A stretch of DNA of 52,399 nt from Terriglobia bacterium (GTDB taxonomy: Bacteria > Acidobacteriota > Terriglobia > Terriglobales > Acidobacteriaceae). The notes beneath the pieces were generated by a model. That model saw only the letters and a list, made by a program, of their open reading frames with translations, made no database searches and was not told the DNA's origin. This document shows, one piece after another, positions 9,823 through 19,275 of the stretch. Each line of letters begins with the position of its first letter. Positions within the stretch are counted from its first letter, which is position 1. The position numbers and the translations under genes are program-made. The stretch covers positions 1 through 52,399 of the forward strand of contig JAIQFZ010000043.1 in NCBI GenBank assembly GCA_020073015.1, given 5' to 3'.

Positions 9823-10530
9823 ATGAAGGCCTTTTTCGAACTCTCGGTCGCCGCACGATACTTCCTTTTTATCGTCCTCATCTTTGTTCCGGTGTCAGGC
9901 GTTGTGGGGTATCTCCGCATTCGCAGCGGAAAGCCATTGCGTCCGAAGCGGCAGCGATACCGCGTCATCATCGTGGTGCAATTCATTGTGTTGTTGGTCA
10001 CTCTGTGGGCCGCGCACCGCGAGGGGATCGTGTTGCTGGGGCGGGAGTGGGGAAGTCCCGCCATCTGGCTGATCACGGCCGGATATGCGGGGCTCATCAT
10101 CTGGCGTGGAAGGCGCGCGTGGGCCCGGATGAGCGCCGATCGCATGGAGAAAGCGAGGCGGCTTCTACCCGACGATCCGTCCCTGATGCGCCTGTGGGTC
10201 AGGATTGCGGCCATGGCCGCGATCAGCGAAGAATGCGCCTTTCGCGGGCTGGCCTACCAGCTGCTTGTGCGGATGAGTTTTGTGCCTGCGCTGGCTGTTC
10301 TGGTGTGCGTCGTCTGTTTCGCGATCGGACACATGACCCAGGGATGGCGCGGTGTGTTGGGCACGTTTCTATTGGCACTGATCTTTCACGGATTGGTCTT
10401 CGCGACGCAGTCGCTCTATCTGGCGATTGCTTTCCACGCGGCGTTCAACCTGATTGTGGGATCGATTGCCATGCCGGTATTGAGCCGCTTCGCCAAGGCA
10501 CAGGAAGTCAAACAGGTGGTGGAGGTGTAG
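9823..10530 (+). CDS. CPBP-family (CAAX/bacteriocin-processing) intramembrane metalloprotease
   Basis: A 235-residue polytopic membrane protein with about six hydrophobic segments. Motif 1 is ISEECAFRG (Glu136-Glu137 and Arg), motif 2 CFAIGH and motif 3 AFHAAFNLIVG, the Glu/His set that binds metal in the CPBP/ABI family. ATG 9823 (MKAFFELSVAARYF) gives the natural hydrophobic start; an earlier start at 9763 adds an unlikely Cys/Gln-rich leader. The substrate is unknown. The Sel1-repeat gene starts 23 bases downstream on the same strand, so the two may be co-transcribed. Confidence 0.85.
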   Translation: MKAFFELSVAARYFLFIVLIFVPVSGVVGYLRIRSGKPLRPKRQRYRVIIVVQFIVLLVTLWAAHREGIVLLGREWGSPAIWLITAGYAGLIIWRGRRAWARMSADRMEKARRLLPDDPSLMRLWVRIAAMAAISEECAFRGLAYQLLVRMSFVPALAVLVCVVCFAIGHMTQGWRGVLGTFLLALIFHGLVFATQSLYLAIAFHAAFNLIVGSIAMPVLSRFAKAQEVKQVVEV

Positions 10531-10553
10531 AACAACCTGAAGTCAGATCTGGA

Positions 10554-11696
10554 ATGTGTCGTCGATTGAGCGTAATCTGTGCGGCTATGCTGGTTACGAT
10601 ACTGGCTTCGTTTCTTCTGGCCACCCCTGACGGTCCAGCAACCGGTTCCCTACAAACCGCACCCCAGGCTGCGGCCGAAAGCACCATCACCAAGCTCCCG
10701 CACGCTGAAATATCCGACCTTCAGAAAAGAGCCGATTCCGGAGATGCCATTGCCCAGTTCACGTTGGGAAAGGCTTACGAGTCCGGCAATGGCGTTCCTC
10801 AAAGTCCGGACCAAGCGGCAATCTGGTACCGCATAGCCGCCGAACAAGGAAACGCGAGGGCACAAAACAGTTTGGGTGTTCTCTACTGGTTGGGGGAGGG
10901 CGTTGAGAAAGACAAGACCGAAGCGGTCCGGTGGTATCGCAAAGCGGCTCGCCAAGGCGATGCAAGTGCAATGTTCAATCTCGGCGCAGCGTATTACAAC
11001 GGCGAGGGCGTCGGCAGAAACGACACTCTGGCGTATGCCTGGTTCTTGCTGTCGAGTGAAGCTGGGGATCCCAGCGGTCAAGATGCCGCCAAGCGCTCGC
11101 AAGGGGAGCACGGCCAGGCCGCCCTCAACGATGCCTGGGTCGCAATAGGGCAGATGTACGAAAAAGGCGAAGATCTTCCTCAGAACATGGATCTGGCCTC
11201 TGCATGGTATCGAAAGGCCGCGGAAGGGGGGAACACTGAAGCCCAGGTCAGCCTTGCTATCCTGTCGATGAGCGTCAAAAACTACAACGAAACACGCCAT
11301 TGGTGTGAAATGGCGGCCAAGGCGAGGCACTCGGGCGGATACTCCTGCTTGGGGTATCTTTACCGGCACGGTCTCGGAGTCGAACAGAACTCGCAAGAAG
11401 CCTTCAACTGGTACCTGCAAGGCGCTCGGGGCAGCAATCTTGGAGCCATGCGAGCTGTTGCCCAGATGTACGAGAAGGGGGAGGGTACAAAAATAGATCG
11501 TTCAGAGGCTTTTCTTTGGTATTTCTATGCGGGGCGGAGACGTGGTAAAGAATCGTTGCTCGAGGCACAAGAGGTGCGCTCCGCTATGACTGAAAAAGAG
11601 TGGAAGGATACACAAAAAAAGCTGAGGCAACAAGGCTACAAGCTGAACGAAGTTGATGAGATGTTGCACAGTGCCGGCTCCCAACCCGTGCAGTGA
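10554..11696 (+). CDS. Secreted Sel1-like repeat protein
   Basis: A 380-residue protein with an N-terminal signal (LVTILASFLLA) followed by about seven Sel1-type TPR-like helical repeats. Clear examples are AQFTLGKAYESGNGV, AQNSLGVLYWLGEGV, AMFNLGAAYYNGEGV, AIGQMYEKGEDLPQ, YSCLGYLYRHGLGV and AVAQMYEKGEGT, each followed by a WYRKAA-like second helix. The fifth repeat (VSLAILSMSVKNYNE) is degenerate. Sel1 arrays mediate protein-protein contacts, often in envelope signalling. ATG 10554 starts the signal peptide. No catalytic domain is present. Confidence 0.88.
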   Translation: MCRRLSVICAAMLVTILASFLLATPDGPATGSLQTAPQAAAESTITKLPHAEISDLQKRADSGDAIAQFTLGKAYESGNGVPQSPDQAAIWYRIAAEQGNARAQNSLGVLYWLGEGVEKDKTEAVRWYRKAARQGDASAMFNLGAAYYNGEGVGRNDTLAYAWFLLSSEAGDPSGQDAAKRSQGEHGQAALNDAWVAIGQMYEKGEDLPQNMDLASAWYRKAAEGGNTEAQVSLAILSMSVKNYNETRHWCEMAAKARHSGGYSCLGYLYRHGLGVEQNSQEAFNWYLQGARGSNLGAMRAVAQMYEKGEGTKIDRSEAFLWYFYAGRRRGKESLLEAQEVRSAMTEKEWKDTQKKLRQQGYKLNEVDEMLHSAGSQPVQ

Positions 11697-11745
11697 TCCG
11701 TTGGAACATCCATTAGAATAACGGTCGCATTCTCAGCTCATTTCC

Positions 11746-12147
11746 ATGGCCCAGCCCATCCCCCTCGGTACGCGTGGTGAAGCCGAAGAGACGGTTGAAC
11801 TGAAGCATACCCTCGCCGGTCATCATCCCGAGTTGCCTCCGGTGTACTCGACCCCGGACATGATCCGCCTGATGGAAATCGCCTGTTTTAACGCGCTGCA
11901 GCCCTTTTGCGACGAAGGCGAAATCACGGTGGGGATCTCGATCCATGTTGAGCACCGGGCGGCGAGCGGCATCGGGATGCGGATTCGCGCCGAGGCGGAA
12001 CTGGAATCGTTCGACGGGCGCTTCTACATCATGCGAGTCACCGCGCACGATGGAGCGCAGGAGATTGGACGCGGCACGGTGGGTCGCGCCGTGGTGCATG
12101 TGCCGAGCTTCGTGGCGAAGATGCGCGAGAAAGCTGAACGTAAATGA
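11746..12147 (+). CDS. Hotdog-fold thioesterase family protein
   Basis: A 133-residue single hotdog domain resembling the fluoroacetyl-CoA thioesterase/FlK-like group of acyl-CoA hydrolases. Visible elements are STPDMIRLMEIACFNAL (the long helix), GEITVGISIHVEHRAASGIGMRIRAEAELE (strands) and GRGTVGRAVVHVPSF at the end. The Thr in STPD and the Glu in MEIA lie where catalytic polar residues usually sit in FlK. The natural substrate is unknown. It lies just upstream of the PEP-mutase-like gene (gap 47 bases), suggesting one transcript. Confidence 0.78.
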   Translation: MAQPIPLGTRGEAEETVELKHTLAGHHPELPPVYSTPDMIRLMEIACFNALQPFCDEGEITVGISIHVEHRAASGIGMRIRAEAELESFDGRFYIMRVTAHDGAQEIGRGTVGRAVVHVPSFVAKMREKAERK

Positions 12148-12194
12148 TGTAGAGACGAGGCTTGCCTCGTCTCTACCCAAGTGTAACGGTGTCT

Positions 12195-13025
12195 ATGAAT
12201 CCTCAGACCGACAAAGCGATGCAATTCCGGCAGCGTCATCGCGGGCCGGGCGCGCTGGTTCTGCCAAATGCCTGGGACGTCGCGAGCGCCCGCATCATCG
12301 AAGAAGCGGGGTTTCCGGCGATTGCCACCACTTCTGCCGGGATTGCTTTCTCGCTCGGCTATCCGGATGGGCAGCGCATCCCGCGCGAGGAGATGATCGC
12401 GCGCATCGGCCGCATTGCGCGCGCCGTGAAAGTGCCGGTCACCGCCGATATTGAAGCGGGTTACGGCTCAACTCCCGAAGACGCCGCGCGCACGACCCGC
12501 GAACTGATTCAAGCCGGTGCAGTGGGAATGAACATGGAGGATGCGACCAGCAATGCGGATCAGCCGCTGCTCGATCTTCCGCTGGCGGTTGAGAAAATCA
12601 AGGCGGCGCGCGAGGCTGCAGCGCAGTTGCGAGTGCCGATGGTCGTGAATGCACGCACCGATGTTTACCTGCTTCCGGATGCGCAGCCGGCGACCGGATA
12701 CTACGAGGCCCATCGCCGGTTGACGGCTTATCGCGACGCCGGGGCGGATTGCGTGTTTGCGCCGGGGCTGAAAGCTGCTGAGACGATCGGGCGGCTGGTG
12801 CGGGACCTGCAATGTCCGGTGAACATTCTTGCGGTTGCGGGGACGCCCTCGGTTCCGGAATTGGAGAAGCTCGGTGTGGCACGCGTGAGCCTGGGATCAG
12901 GGCCCATGCGGGCAACGCTGGGGCTGCTGCGGAAGATGGCGGAGGAGTTGAGGGCGACGGGGACGTACAGTGTGCTGGATATCGCCGTGCCCTACGCGGA
13001 AGTCAACAAGATGCTGGGCGGTTGA
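12195..13025 (+). CDS. Isocitrate lyase/PEP mutase superfamily protein
   Basis: A 276-residue (beta/alpha)8 enzyme. The order PNAWDVASARIIEEAGFPAIATTSAGIA, then VTADIEAGYG (Mg-binding Asp), then NMEDAT and VNARTDVY is characteristic of the superfamily. The flexible-loop Cys motif (KKCGH type) of true isocitrate and 2-methylisocitrate lyases is absent, so it belongs to the broad oxaloacetate-hydrolase or PEP-mutase-like group, with substrate unknown. ATG 12195 was chosen because homology begins just after it; a start at 12162 only adds MPRLYPSVTVS, which is not family-like. Confidence 0.85.
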   Translation: MNPQTDKAMQFRQRHRGPGALVLPNAWDVASARIIEEAGFPAIATTSAGIAFSLGYPDGQRIPREEMIARIGRIARAVKVPVTADIEAGYGSTPEDAARTTRELIQAGAVGMNMEDATSNADQPLLDLPLAVEKIKAAREAAAQLRVPMVVNARTDVYLLPDAQPATGYYEAHRRLTAYRDAGADCVFAPGLKAAETIGRLVRDLQCPVNILAVAGTPSVPELEKLGVARVSLGSGPMRATLGLLRKMAEELRATGTYSVLDIAVPYAEVNKMLGG

Positions 13026-13069
13026 GATATGGAGATATAGCCTCACCTGATTTGTGTAGTGACGCCGAC

Positions 13070-13120
13070 ATCAGCGGAGCTTCGCTCCGCTGGGCGGCCG
13101 AGGGCGGCCGGCCCTACGCG
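13070..13120. repeat. GC-rich dyad repeats between convergent genes
   Basis: The hairpin AGCGGAGC-TTCGCTCCGCT is followed by GGGCGGCCGAGGGCGGCCGGCCCTACG, a variant of the GGACGGCC dyad found in mnmG at 7133-7154. It sits between the convergent PEP-mutase-like and aldo/keto reductase genes and might assist termination, but it has no T tract. Confidence 0.65.
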
Positions 13121-13148
13121 AGCTCTTCGCTAGTCCCTCCCTGACGAT

Positions 13149-14138
<990 letters not shown>

Positions 14139-14258
14139 GATTTCCTTTCGCATGAGCAACAAAAAAGCCTGGCTCCATGTATAGATGCGAAGGGACAGGA
14201 TACGCTTCGGGGTTCACGGACGTTGTGCGACCGTCGAACGTCGGGCATCGGGCATCAT

Positions 14259-14765
14259 TCAGTACGAAGCCGAGATTGTCCCGGATGCGCTCTGCTGATT
14301 CAGACGATCAAGGATGGGCAGCAACTTCAATCCTGACGACATCCGATAGAGTGCGTACGCGTGGAACGCGATGGCGAGATAATCTTTGAACAGCAGCAGA
14401 AGAAGGCCGTCCACCGCGTAGAGGGCCATGCCGAGATACCACGCCCATCTCTGGCCTTTCCGGGCAAAATTCCAGAACAGCACGAAGACTCCGGCGATAA
14501 TTCCATTGATAATCAGGTCGAGTAAGTAGCCCGGAGAACCGGCTTGATGAGCGAGTTCGTCGACAACCGACGATAGTCCGAGACCGAAGATGAATCGGAC
14601 AGTGGCGCCGCTCATTGCCAGGACTGAGTTCACCACCGACAGCCCCGCAATCATGACGAACCAGCTGGCACTCCCTTTGAGAGCTTGCTCGACGCGCAGC
14701 TTCTGTTCGGCCGCGGCGGGCTGGCTGGTACTGCTGGGCGTGTAGCTATATCCGGGATCAGCCAT
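14259..14765 (-). CDS. Polytopic membrane protein of unknown function
   Basis: A 168-residue protein with a short polar N-terminus (MADPGYSYTPSS) and about four membrane segments: WFVMIAGLSVVNSVLAM, a segment around FIFGLGLSSVV, LIINGIIAGVFVLFWNFA and WYLGMALYAVDGLLLLLF. The last is followed by an amphipathic LAIAFHAYALYRMSSGLKLL stretch. Homologous sequences in soil bacteria are annotated only as hypothetical as far as I know. ATG 14765 was preferred over 14783. No operon partner lies within 100 bases on the same strand. Confidence 0.7.
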   Translation of the reverse strand: MADPGYSYTPSSTSQPAAAEQKLRVEQALKGSASWFVMIAGLSVVNSVLAMSGATVRFIFGLGLSSVVDELAHQAGSPGYLLDLIINGIIAGVFVLFWNFARKGQRWAWYLGMALYAVDGLLLLLFKDYLAIAFHAYALYRMSSGLKLLPILDRLNQQSASGTISASY

Positions 14766-14963
14766 GCGAGGCCTCGCTTCCAAACGAGATTGTCTTTCTA
14801 AGTTCCCGGAAATGTAGCACAGCTTCCAACAAAAGTAAGTTAGAAATATGCTTCACTATTTCACATACCGTCAGCGTGGGAACCGTAGGCACAATAGTTG
14901 CGACAAACTTGTGGGCACAACGTCACCCATCGTGCACAAGGGATGCTTTTATAATTAACAGCC

Positions 14964-15479
14964 ATGAATCAACCGCCGATCTGGTTTGAGCGAAAGTTTG
15001 AGTTCACGTTTCCCGTGGAACAGCATCCGAACCTGTGCGCGCGCTTGCGAGGCACGCCGGCCCGCTTGGACGAAGTCGTCCGCGGCGTTGCGCGCGACCT
15101 TCTGGTGAGGAAACCGGGCGAGAAATGGTCGGCCCAGGAACATGCCGGGCACCTGCTGGACCTCGAGCCTCTCTGGATGTCCCGGGTCGGTGACTTTTTC
15201 ACGGAAGCGTCAACCCTTACCGTCGCGGACCTGAGCAATCAGAAGACGTTCGACGCGCACCACAACCAGCGTCCGATCGGCGAGATCCTGGCCCAATTCC
15301 GAAGCGCACGCTCACTTTTGGTCAGTCGAGTGGATAAGATCGATCCCGCCATTGTCGGCCGCTCTATCCTCCATCCGCGGCTGAAAATACCCATGCGACT
15401 GGTGGACCACTTGTATTTTGCGGCAGAACACGATGACCACCACCTCGCCCACATCTGGGCGCTGATCAACACGGGTTAG
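14964..15479 (+). CDS. DinB-like / DUF664-type four-helix protein
   Basis: A 171-residue protein with the DinB_2 metal-dependent fold. Candidate ligands are His in QEHAGHLLDLE (near residue 60) and the EHDDHHLAH cluster near the C-terminus. Some members are bacillithiol or mycothiol S-transferases; many have unknown substrates. The sequence TATAAT at 14950-14955 lies only about nine bases before the ATG, with no ribosome-binding site between, so the transcript may be leaderless; no -35 element was found. Confidence 0.8.
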   Translation: MNQPPIWFERKFEFTFPVEQHPNLCARLRGTPARLDEVVRGVARDLLVRKPGEKWSAQEHAGHLLDLEPLWMSRVGDFFTEASTLTVADLSNQKTFDAHHNQRPIGEILAQFRSARSLLVSRVDKIDPAIVGRSILHPRLKIPMRLVDHLYFAAEHDDHHLAHIWALINTG

Positions 15480-15494
15480 CGGGCAACGCACGTA

Positions 15495-16607
15495 TCAAGA
15501 TGCCACGCGGATCAGGGGTTTGGTACGCGGCAACACTTTGCCGATTTCGATGGCGGGAACTCCAGCCGCCTGCAGACCTTGGGTGAGCCCAACGGAATCA
15601 TTGCCCGCCACCGCGATCAGCAATCCACCGGCGGTCTGCGGGTCGTACAGGATCGTTTTCACTTCCTCGGAGATTCCACTCTCATATTCCACCACGCACT
15701 CCGCAAACTCGCGGTTGGCTTTGAGGCCGCCGGGGATGTAGTCGGCGCGGATGCAATCGAGGGCGCCTAAAAGCACGGGGATCTTCGCGGTATGAAGCAC
15801 CAGACTCACGTTTGAAGCGAGCGCCATCTCGCGGGCATGGCCGATGAGGCCGAAGCCGGTGATGTCGGTGAGGGCGTGAACGGGGAAGCAGTCGCTCGTA
15901 GTTCGGAGTTCGGAGTTCGCCGAGCCTCGCGGCGGCTGAACCGCATCGGAAACACGCGTAATTACTTCCGCGGCTGTCTTGTTCAGCGTAGTCATCGACT
16001 TCACAGCGGCGTCGATCCATTCCTGGCGCGCGACGCCTTTCTTGATGGCCGTCGAAATCACCCCGGTGCCGAGCGCCTTGGTGAACAGTAGCTTGTCGCC
16101 CGGTTGCGCGCCTTGGTTGGCGAGCACGCGTTTGGGATGAATCACGCCCGTCACCGAGTATCCGAATTTCATTTCTTCATCGCGAATGCTGTGACCACCG
16201 ACTACGGTGCATCCGGCTTCGATCATTTTCGACAGGCCACCGGCGAGGATCCGCTCGAGGATTTCGACATCCGCCTTCTCTGGAAAGCAGACCAGTGCGA
16301 GCGCCGTCAGCGGCTTTCCGCCCATGGCGTAGACATCGCTGAGGGAATTGGTAGCGGCGATCTGGCCGAAGGTGTAGGGGTCATCGACGATCGGTGTGAA
16401 AAAGTCGACCGTCTGGACGAGCGCCGTCTCCGGCGTGAGCAGATACACGCCGGCGTCGTCGGCGTGATCGAAGCCGACCAGTACATTCGGGTCCTGTTGC
16501 CGGGCTAATTTCCCAAGCACCGCGTCCAGCACCGCCGGACTCAGCTTGGACGCTCAACCCGCGGCTTTGACGGACTCCGTCAGACGGAATGGTTTCACGT
16601 CGGGCAC
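15495..16607 (-). CDS. selD: Selenophosphate synthetase, itself a putative selenoprotein (in-frame UGA)
   Basis: SelD makes selenophosphate from selenide and ATP for selenocysteine and selenouridine. The conserved core includes LVGFDHADDAGVY, VQTVDFFTPIVDDPYTFGQIAA and GCTVVGGHSI. Usual calls would begin at GTG 16532, but the same frame continues upstream as FRLTESVKAAG-UGA-ASKLSPAVLDAVL, which is the SelD N-terminus. The UGA (complement of 16554-16556) is at the catalytic Cys/Sec position. The frame is open to a stop at 16634. GTG 16607 (Sec18) or GTG 16598 are the likely starts; neither has a strong ribosome-binding site. Length is about 370 residues, normal for SelD. The peroxiredoxin at 3845-4330 is a candidate user of its product. 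Confidence 0.92.
16524..16551 (-). promoter_or_regulatory. Candidate SECIS element in the selD mRNA
   Basis: Downstream of the UGA, GTCC (16540-16537) can pair with GGAC (16527-16524) around the loop GGCGGTGCT, which begins 17 bases after the UGA and has G first. An alternative stem uses GTCCA-A-GC with GC-TGGAC but starts too early for the usual spacing. The stem is short, so this is weaker than the hairpin in the peroxiredoxin gene. Confidence 0.4.
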
Positions 16608-16642
16608 GAGGCCATTGTAGCGGAGAGAAGGCTACAGGCCTC

Positions 16643-16694
16643 GAGCTTCGAGCCACGAGCAACCAGTTCGTTCGAAGCTCGTGGCTCGAAGCTC
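16643..16694. repeat. Perfect 18-bp inverted repeat upstream of selD
   Basis: GAGCTTCGAGCCACGAGC (16643-16660) and GCTCGTGGCTCGAAGCTC (16677-16694) are exact reverse complements with a 16-base spacer. Each arm is itself partly palindromic (GAGCTTCGAGC). It lies between the selD start and the stop of the upstream gene and has no T tract. It may be a mobile repeat or a processing hairpin. Confidence 0.8.
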
Positions 16695-16698
16695 GTAG

Positions 16699-17202
16699 TT
16701 ACTTGGTATTGACCTGCGTGATCTGCATATCCGGATACGCGTGGTTCCACTGGGCGGAGATGCTTTCGAAGATCAGGCGGAACGGCTTGGTTTGGCCCGG
16801 CTCCAGCGGTGACATATTGAGATCGACGGCTTCATCGTAGGGTCCGCCGGTGCGCAGAACGCGGATGGGGAGTTCTTCGCGCTGGGCCGTCTGTCCCATG
16901 TCATCTTTGAAGGTGATCTGCACCACGGCGTGGATCACGGTCTTGTCTCCGGTATTGGTGACCGTGCCATCCAGGTAGCTCACCGTGGCGCCCACGAAAT
17001 TCTGCGCCGCGCTCGCCTTCAGGTCGGAAAACTTCAGGCTGGCGGAATAGGCCGGAGGCTGAGCAGGCTTTTTCTGTTCTCCGCGGAACACGAGCACCAG
17101 GATTCCGACGACCACGGCGACGATGAACACCCCAATCAGAATGGGCCGCAGACCGGATTCTTCCCTTTGCGTGGCTGGAGTCTGCTGGATCAGGCCGCCC
17201 AT
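16699..17202 (-). CDS. Membrane-anchored DUF2393-like protein
   Basis: A 167-residue protein starting at ATG 17202 (MGGLIQQTPATQREES). One transmembrane segment (PILIGVFIVAVVVGILVLVF, about residues 20-40) is followed by a Pro-rich linker and an extracytoplasmic beta domain. The patterns GTVTNTGDKTVIHAVVQITFKDDMGQ and LEPGQTKPFRLIFESISAQWNHAYPDMQI are typical of FxLYD/DUF2393-like domains. Role unknown. It is upstream of selD on the same strand but separated by an inverted repeat, so co-regulation is uncertain. Confidence 0.72.
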   Translation of the reverse strand: MGGLIQQTPATQREESGLRPILIGVFIVAVVVGILVLVFRGEQKKPAQPPAYSASLKFSDLKASAAQNFVGATVSYLDGTVTNTGDKTVIHAVVQITFKDDMGQTAQREELPIRVLRTGGPYDEAVDLNMSPLEPGQTKPFRLIFESISAQWNHAYPDMQITQVNTK

Positions 17203-17465
17203 ACCTGAAATTGTACTACCGCGAATGGCTCGCCCCCGGTCGGAGAAGCGCAAGCCACCAACCTGGAGTCGGTCCGTTCCGGCAAGCGGTTGCGAGCTAT
17301 TCAGGAATTCCGGCATAGGGAGCAAATCCTACTAGTATCTTGACGATCTGACCTGGTGGCGAGACGGAAGGCTGGATGGCGAAGGAATGTTTTCAGTTAC
17401 TTGCGGCTGGGCAAGGAACGGTTGGACAATTGCCATTAAATTCGACCGTAGAAGGAGCCTCCCCC

Positions 17466-17597
17466 ATGCTCATTCCTGAAAGAGAACGCCTTGTTCAGCT
17501 GAACTGGATCGCGATCTTGTCGTACACCGGGTCGCTGGCCGTAAGCTTGGCAATCTGGGCCGGCTTGTTCCGGGTAGTGCAGCACTTTGTAAAGTAG
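17466..17597 (+). CDS. Small single-span membrane protein
   Basis: A 43-residue open frame beginning at ATG 17466, preceded by AGAAGGAGCCTCCCCC, a convincing ribosome-binding site. It encodes MLIPERERLVQLNW followed by one hydrophobic segment (IAILSYTGSLAVSLAIWAGLF) and a short basic tail. A frame extending upstream to 17376 lacks such a site. The strong Shine-Dalgarno and clean transmembrane pattern support translation. Function unknown. It is convergent with apt. Confidence 0.6.
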   Translation: MLIPERERLVQLNWIAILSYTGSLAVSLAIWAGLFRVVQHFVK

Positions 17598-17656
17598 GAA
17601 GCGGCCGCCCGGGCTTTCGGGATAAGGACCCGGACACCCCTGCCGCCGAGTCGGAA

Positions 17657-18202
17657 TTACCGGTCGTAGTGCAGCAGCGAGAAGACGTCATAGTTCGGCA
17701 GCTTTTCCCGCCCTTTCAGGAAGTCGAGTTCCACCACAAACGCCAGTCCAGCAATTTGCGCTCCCAGACCCTGGGCGAGTTCGGCGGTTGCGACGGCGGT
17801 GCCGCCGGTGGCCAGTAGATCGTCCACGATCAGCACGCGCTGGCCTTTCTTGATGGCATCTTTGTGGACCTCCAGAGCGTTGCTGCCGTACTCCAAGTCG
17901 TAGCTGACCTTCACCGTCTCGGCGGGCAGCTTTCCGGGCTTGCGGACGGGCACGAATCCGGCGTTGAGCCGGTAGGCCAGCGCGGGCCCGAAGATGAAGC
18001 CACGCGCCTCCATACCCAGCACCAAGTCAATTTCTTTGCCGATGTAGTTTTCCGAAAGCGCGTCAATCAGGCGTGCGAAGCCCACCTTGTCTTTAAGCAG
18101 TGTGGTGATGTCGTAGAACAGGATGCCTTTTTTGGGGAAGTCGGGGACTTCCCGGATCAGTTTCTTCAACTCGTCGCAATCCACGGCTACCTTGGTCGAC
18201 AT
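17657..18202 (-). CDS. apt: Adenine phosphoribosyltransferase
   Basis: A 181-residue purine-salvage enzyme that makes AMP from adenine and PRPP. The PRPP-binding motif [14 protein letters not shown] and the N-terminal [21 protein letters not shown] are diagnostic, and the hood segment includes [17 protein letters not shown]. The ATG at 18202 directly follows the stop of the upstream acylphosphatase gene (TAG-ATG), pointing to translational coupling. Length matches the family. Confidence 0.97.
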   Translation of the reverse strand: MSTKVAVDCDELKKLIREVPDFPKKGILFYDITTLLKDKVGFARLIDALSENYIGKEIDLVLGMEARGFIFGPALAYRLNAGFVPVRKPGKLPAETVKVSYDLEYGSNALEVHKDAIKKGQRVLIVDDLLATGGTAVATAELAQGLGAQIAGLAFVVELDFLKGREKLPNYDVFSLLHYDR

Positions 18203-18499
18203 CTACGCTCCTTGAATTTGAAATGAAGCCAGGCCGGCGACCGGCTGAGCTTCGGATACTTCCACCTCATCCACGCGTGCCGCCCGCGGGCCTTCGCGCA
18301 GCCGCGAATGCAATCCGGCCAACTGCTCGCGCGTTCCCTGGGCCAGCACTTCCACGCTCCCGTCAGGATTATTGCGCACCCAGCCGGCGACCTGCAGAAT
18401 GAACGCTTCGCGCTCAACGAACCAGCGAAAGCCGACGCCCTGGACGCGGCCACGCACTAGAAAACGCCGGGCATGGACGGAACTTCGCTCAGGAGGCAT
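18203..18499 (-). CDS. acyP: Acylphosphatase
   Basis: A 98-residue small alpha/beta enzyme that hydrolyses acyl phosphates. The phosphate loop GRVQGVGFRWF contains the catalytic Arg, and NNPDGSVEV supplies the catalytic Asn. ATG 18499 (MPPERSSVHARRF) was preferred to a start at 18556, whose extra residues come from AT-rich repeat DNA. Its stop abuts the apt start. The C-terminus ends F-Q-I-Q-G-A, lacking the usual final Tyr. Confidence 0.93.
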   Translation of the reverse strand: MPPERSSVHARRFLVRGRVQGVGFRWFVEREAFILQVAGWVRNNPDGSVEVLAQGTREQLAGLHSRLREGPRAARVDEVEVSEAQPVAGLASFQIQGA

Positions 18500-18588
18500 T
18501 TGTGATTTCAAATTTGTAATTTGTAATTGGAAAACCGGACCCACAGATGGATTCAATCACAAATTACCAATTACAAATTCTCAATTCC

Positions 18589-19149
18589 CTACGCTCTCGA
18601 CAAGTACGTTCCTTCCGCCGTGTCCACCTTGATCTTCTCGCCTTCGTTGATGAACGGGGGCACCTGCACGACCAGTCCGGTCTCGGTCTTGGCGGGCTTG
18701 GTCACGCTGGAGGCAGTTGCGCTCTTCAGGCCAGGCTCGACTTCCATCACGGTCAGCACGACGGTTTGCGGCAACTCGATGCCCACGGCCTTGCCATCAA
18801 AAAACTCCACCTTGATCTCCAGGTTCGACGTGAGGTAGTCCACGGCGTCGCCCAACGTCTCACGCGTCAGGTGGGTCTGCTCGTAGTTCTCGGTGTTCAT
18901 GAAGTAATAGTCGTCGCCGTCGCTGTAGAGAAACTCCATGTTGACTTCATCGACGTTGACCTTTTCGATCGGGTCGGGCGAGCGGAAGCGGTGCTCAAAC
19001 ATGGCGCCCGTGCGCAGGTTGCGGAGCTTGGCCTGAATGAACGCCCGCAAGTTGCCGGGGGTGCGGTGCTCGACGCTGAAGACGGAATGCAGATCATTGT
19101 TGTGCTTGATGATCATGCCGGGACGCAGTTGGGTCGCAGGAATTGCCAT
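18589..19149 (-). CDS. efp: Translation elongation factor P
   Basis: A 186-residue three-domain EF-P that relieves ribosome stalling at polyproline runs. The N-terminal KOW-like domain is MAIPATQLRPGMIIKH, the second domain contains DYYFMNTENYEQ, and the end is INEGEKIKVDTAEGTYLSR. The domain I tip reads RTPGNLRAF, so the position that carries modified Lys34 in E. coli (PGKGQAF) is Asn33 here. This excludes EpmA-type lysylation and EarP-type rhamnosylation. About 315 bases of GC-rich dyad DNA lie upstream. Confidence 0.97.
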   Translation of the reverse strand: MAIPATQLRPGMIIKHNNDLHSVFSVEHRTPGNLRAFIQAKLRNLRTGAMFEHRFRSPDPIEKVNVDEVNMEFLYSDGDDYYFMNTENYEQTHLTRETLGDAVDYLTSNLEIKVEFFDGKAVGIELPQTVVLTVMEVEPGLKSATASSVTKPAKTETGLVVQVPPFINEGEKIKVDTAEGTYLSRA

Positions 19150-19189
19150 TGCTGGTTTACATCTCCTTCTCTCTATCCCAGGAATTCTC

Positions 19190-19275
19190 GGCAGCGGGGC
19201 AGGACCGGGGTCCCCGGCGGGCCCGCGTTTGGCCCGCTGGGGTGGAGGTCGCCGGGGCTTCCGCCGCTCACAGGG
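19190..19275. repeat. GC-rich palindromic block upstream of efp
   Basis: The stretch contains nested dyads: GGGGTCCCC, GGGCCCGCGTTTGGCCCGC and CGCCGGGGCTTCCGCCG. It lies in the 315-base gap between the divergent efp and ytxH genes. The rest of the gap has no gene. It could be another intergenic repeat family or part of the efp leader; no second copy was found in this window. Confidence 0.5.

Noticed and set aside
9792-10553. Extended N-terminus of the Sel1 protein overlapping the CPBP gene
   Set aside because: Residues before the ATG at 10554 are an Arg/His-rich shadow of the CPBP frame; a signal peptide begins at 10554.
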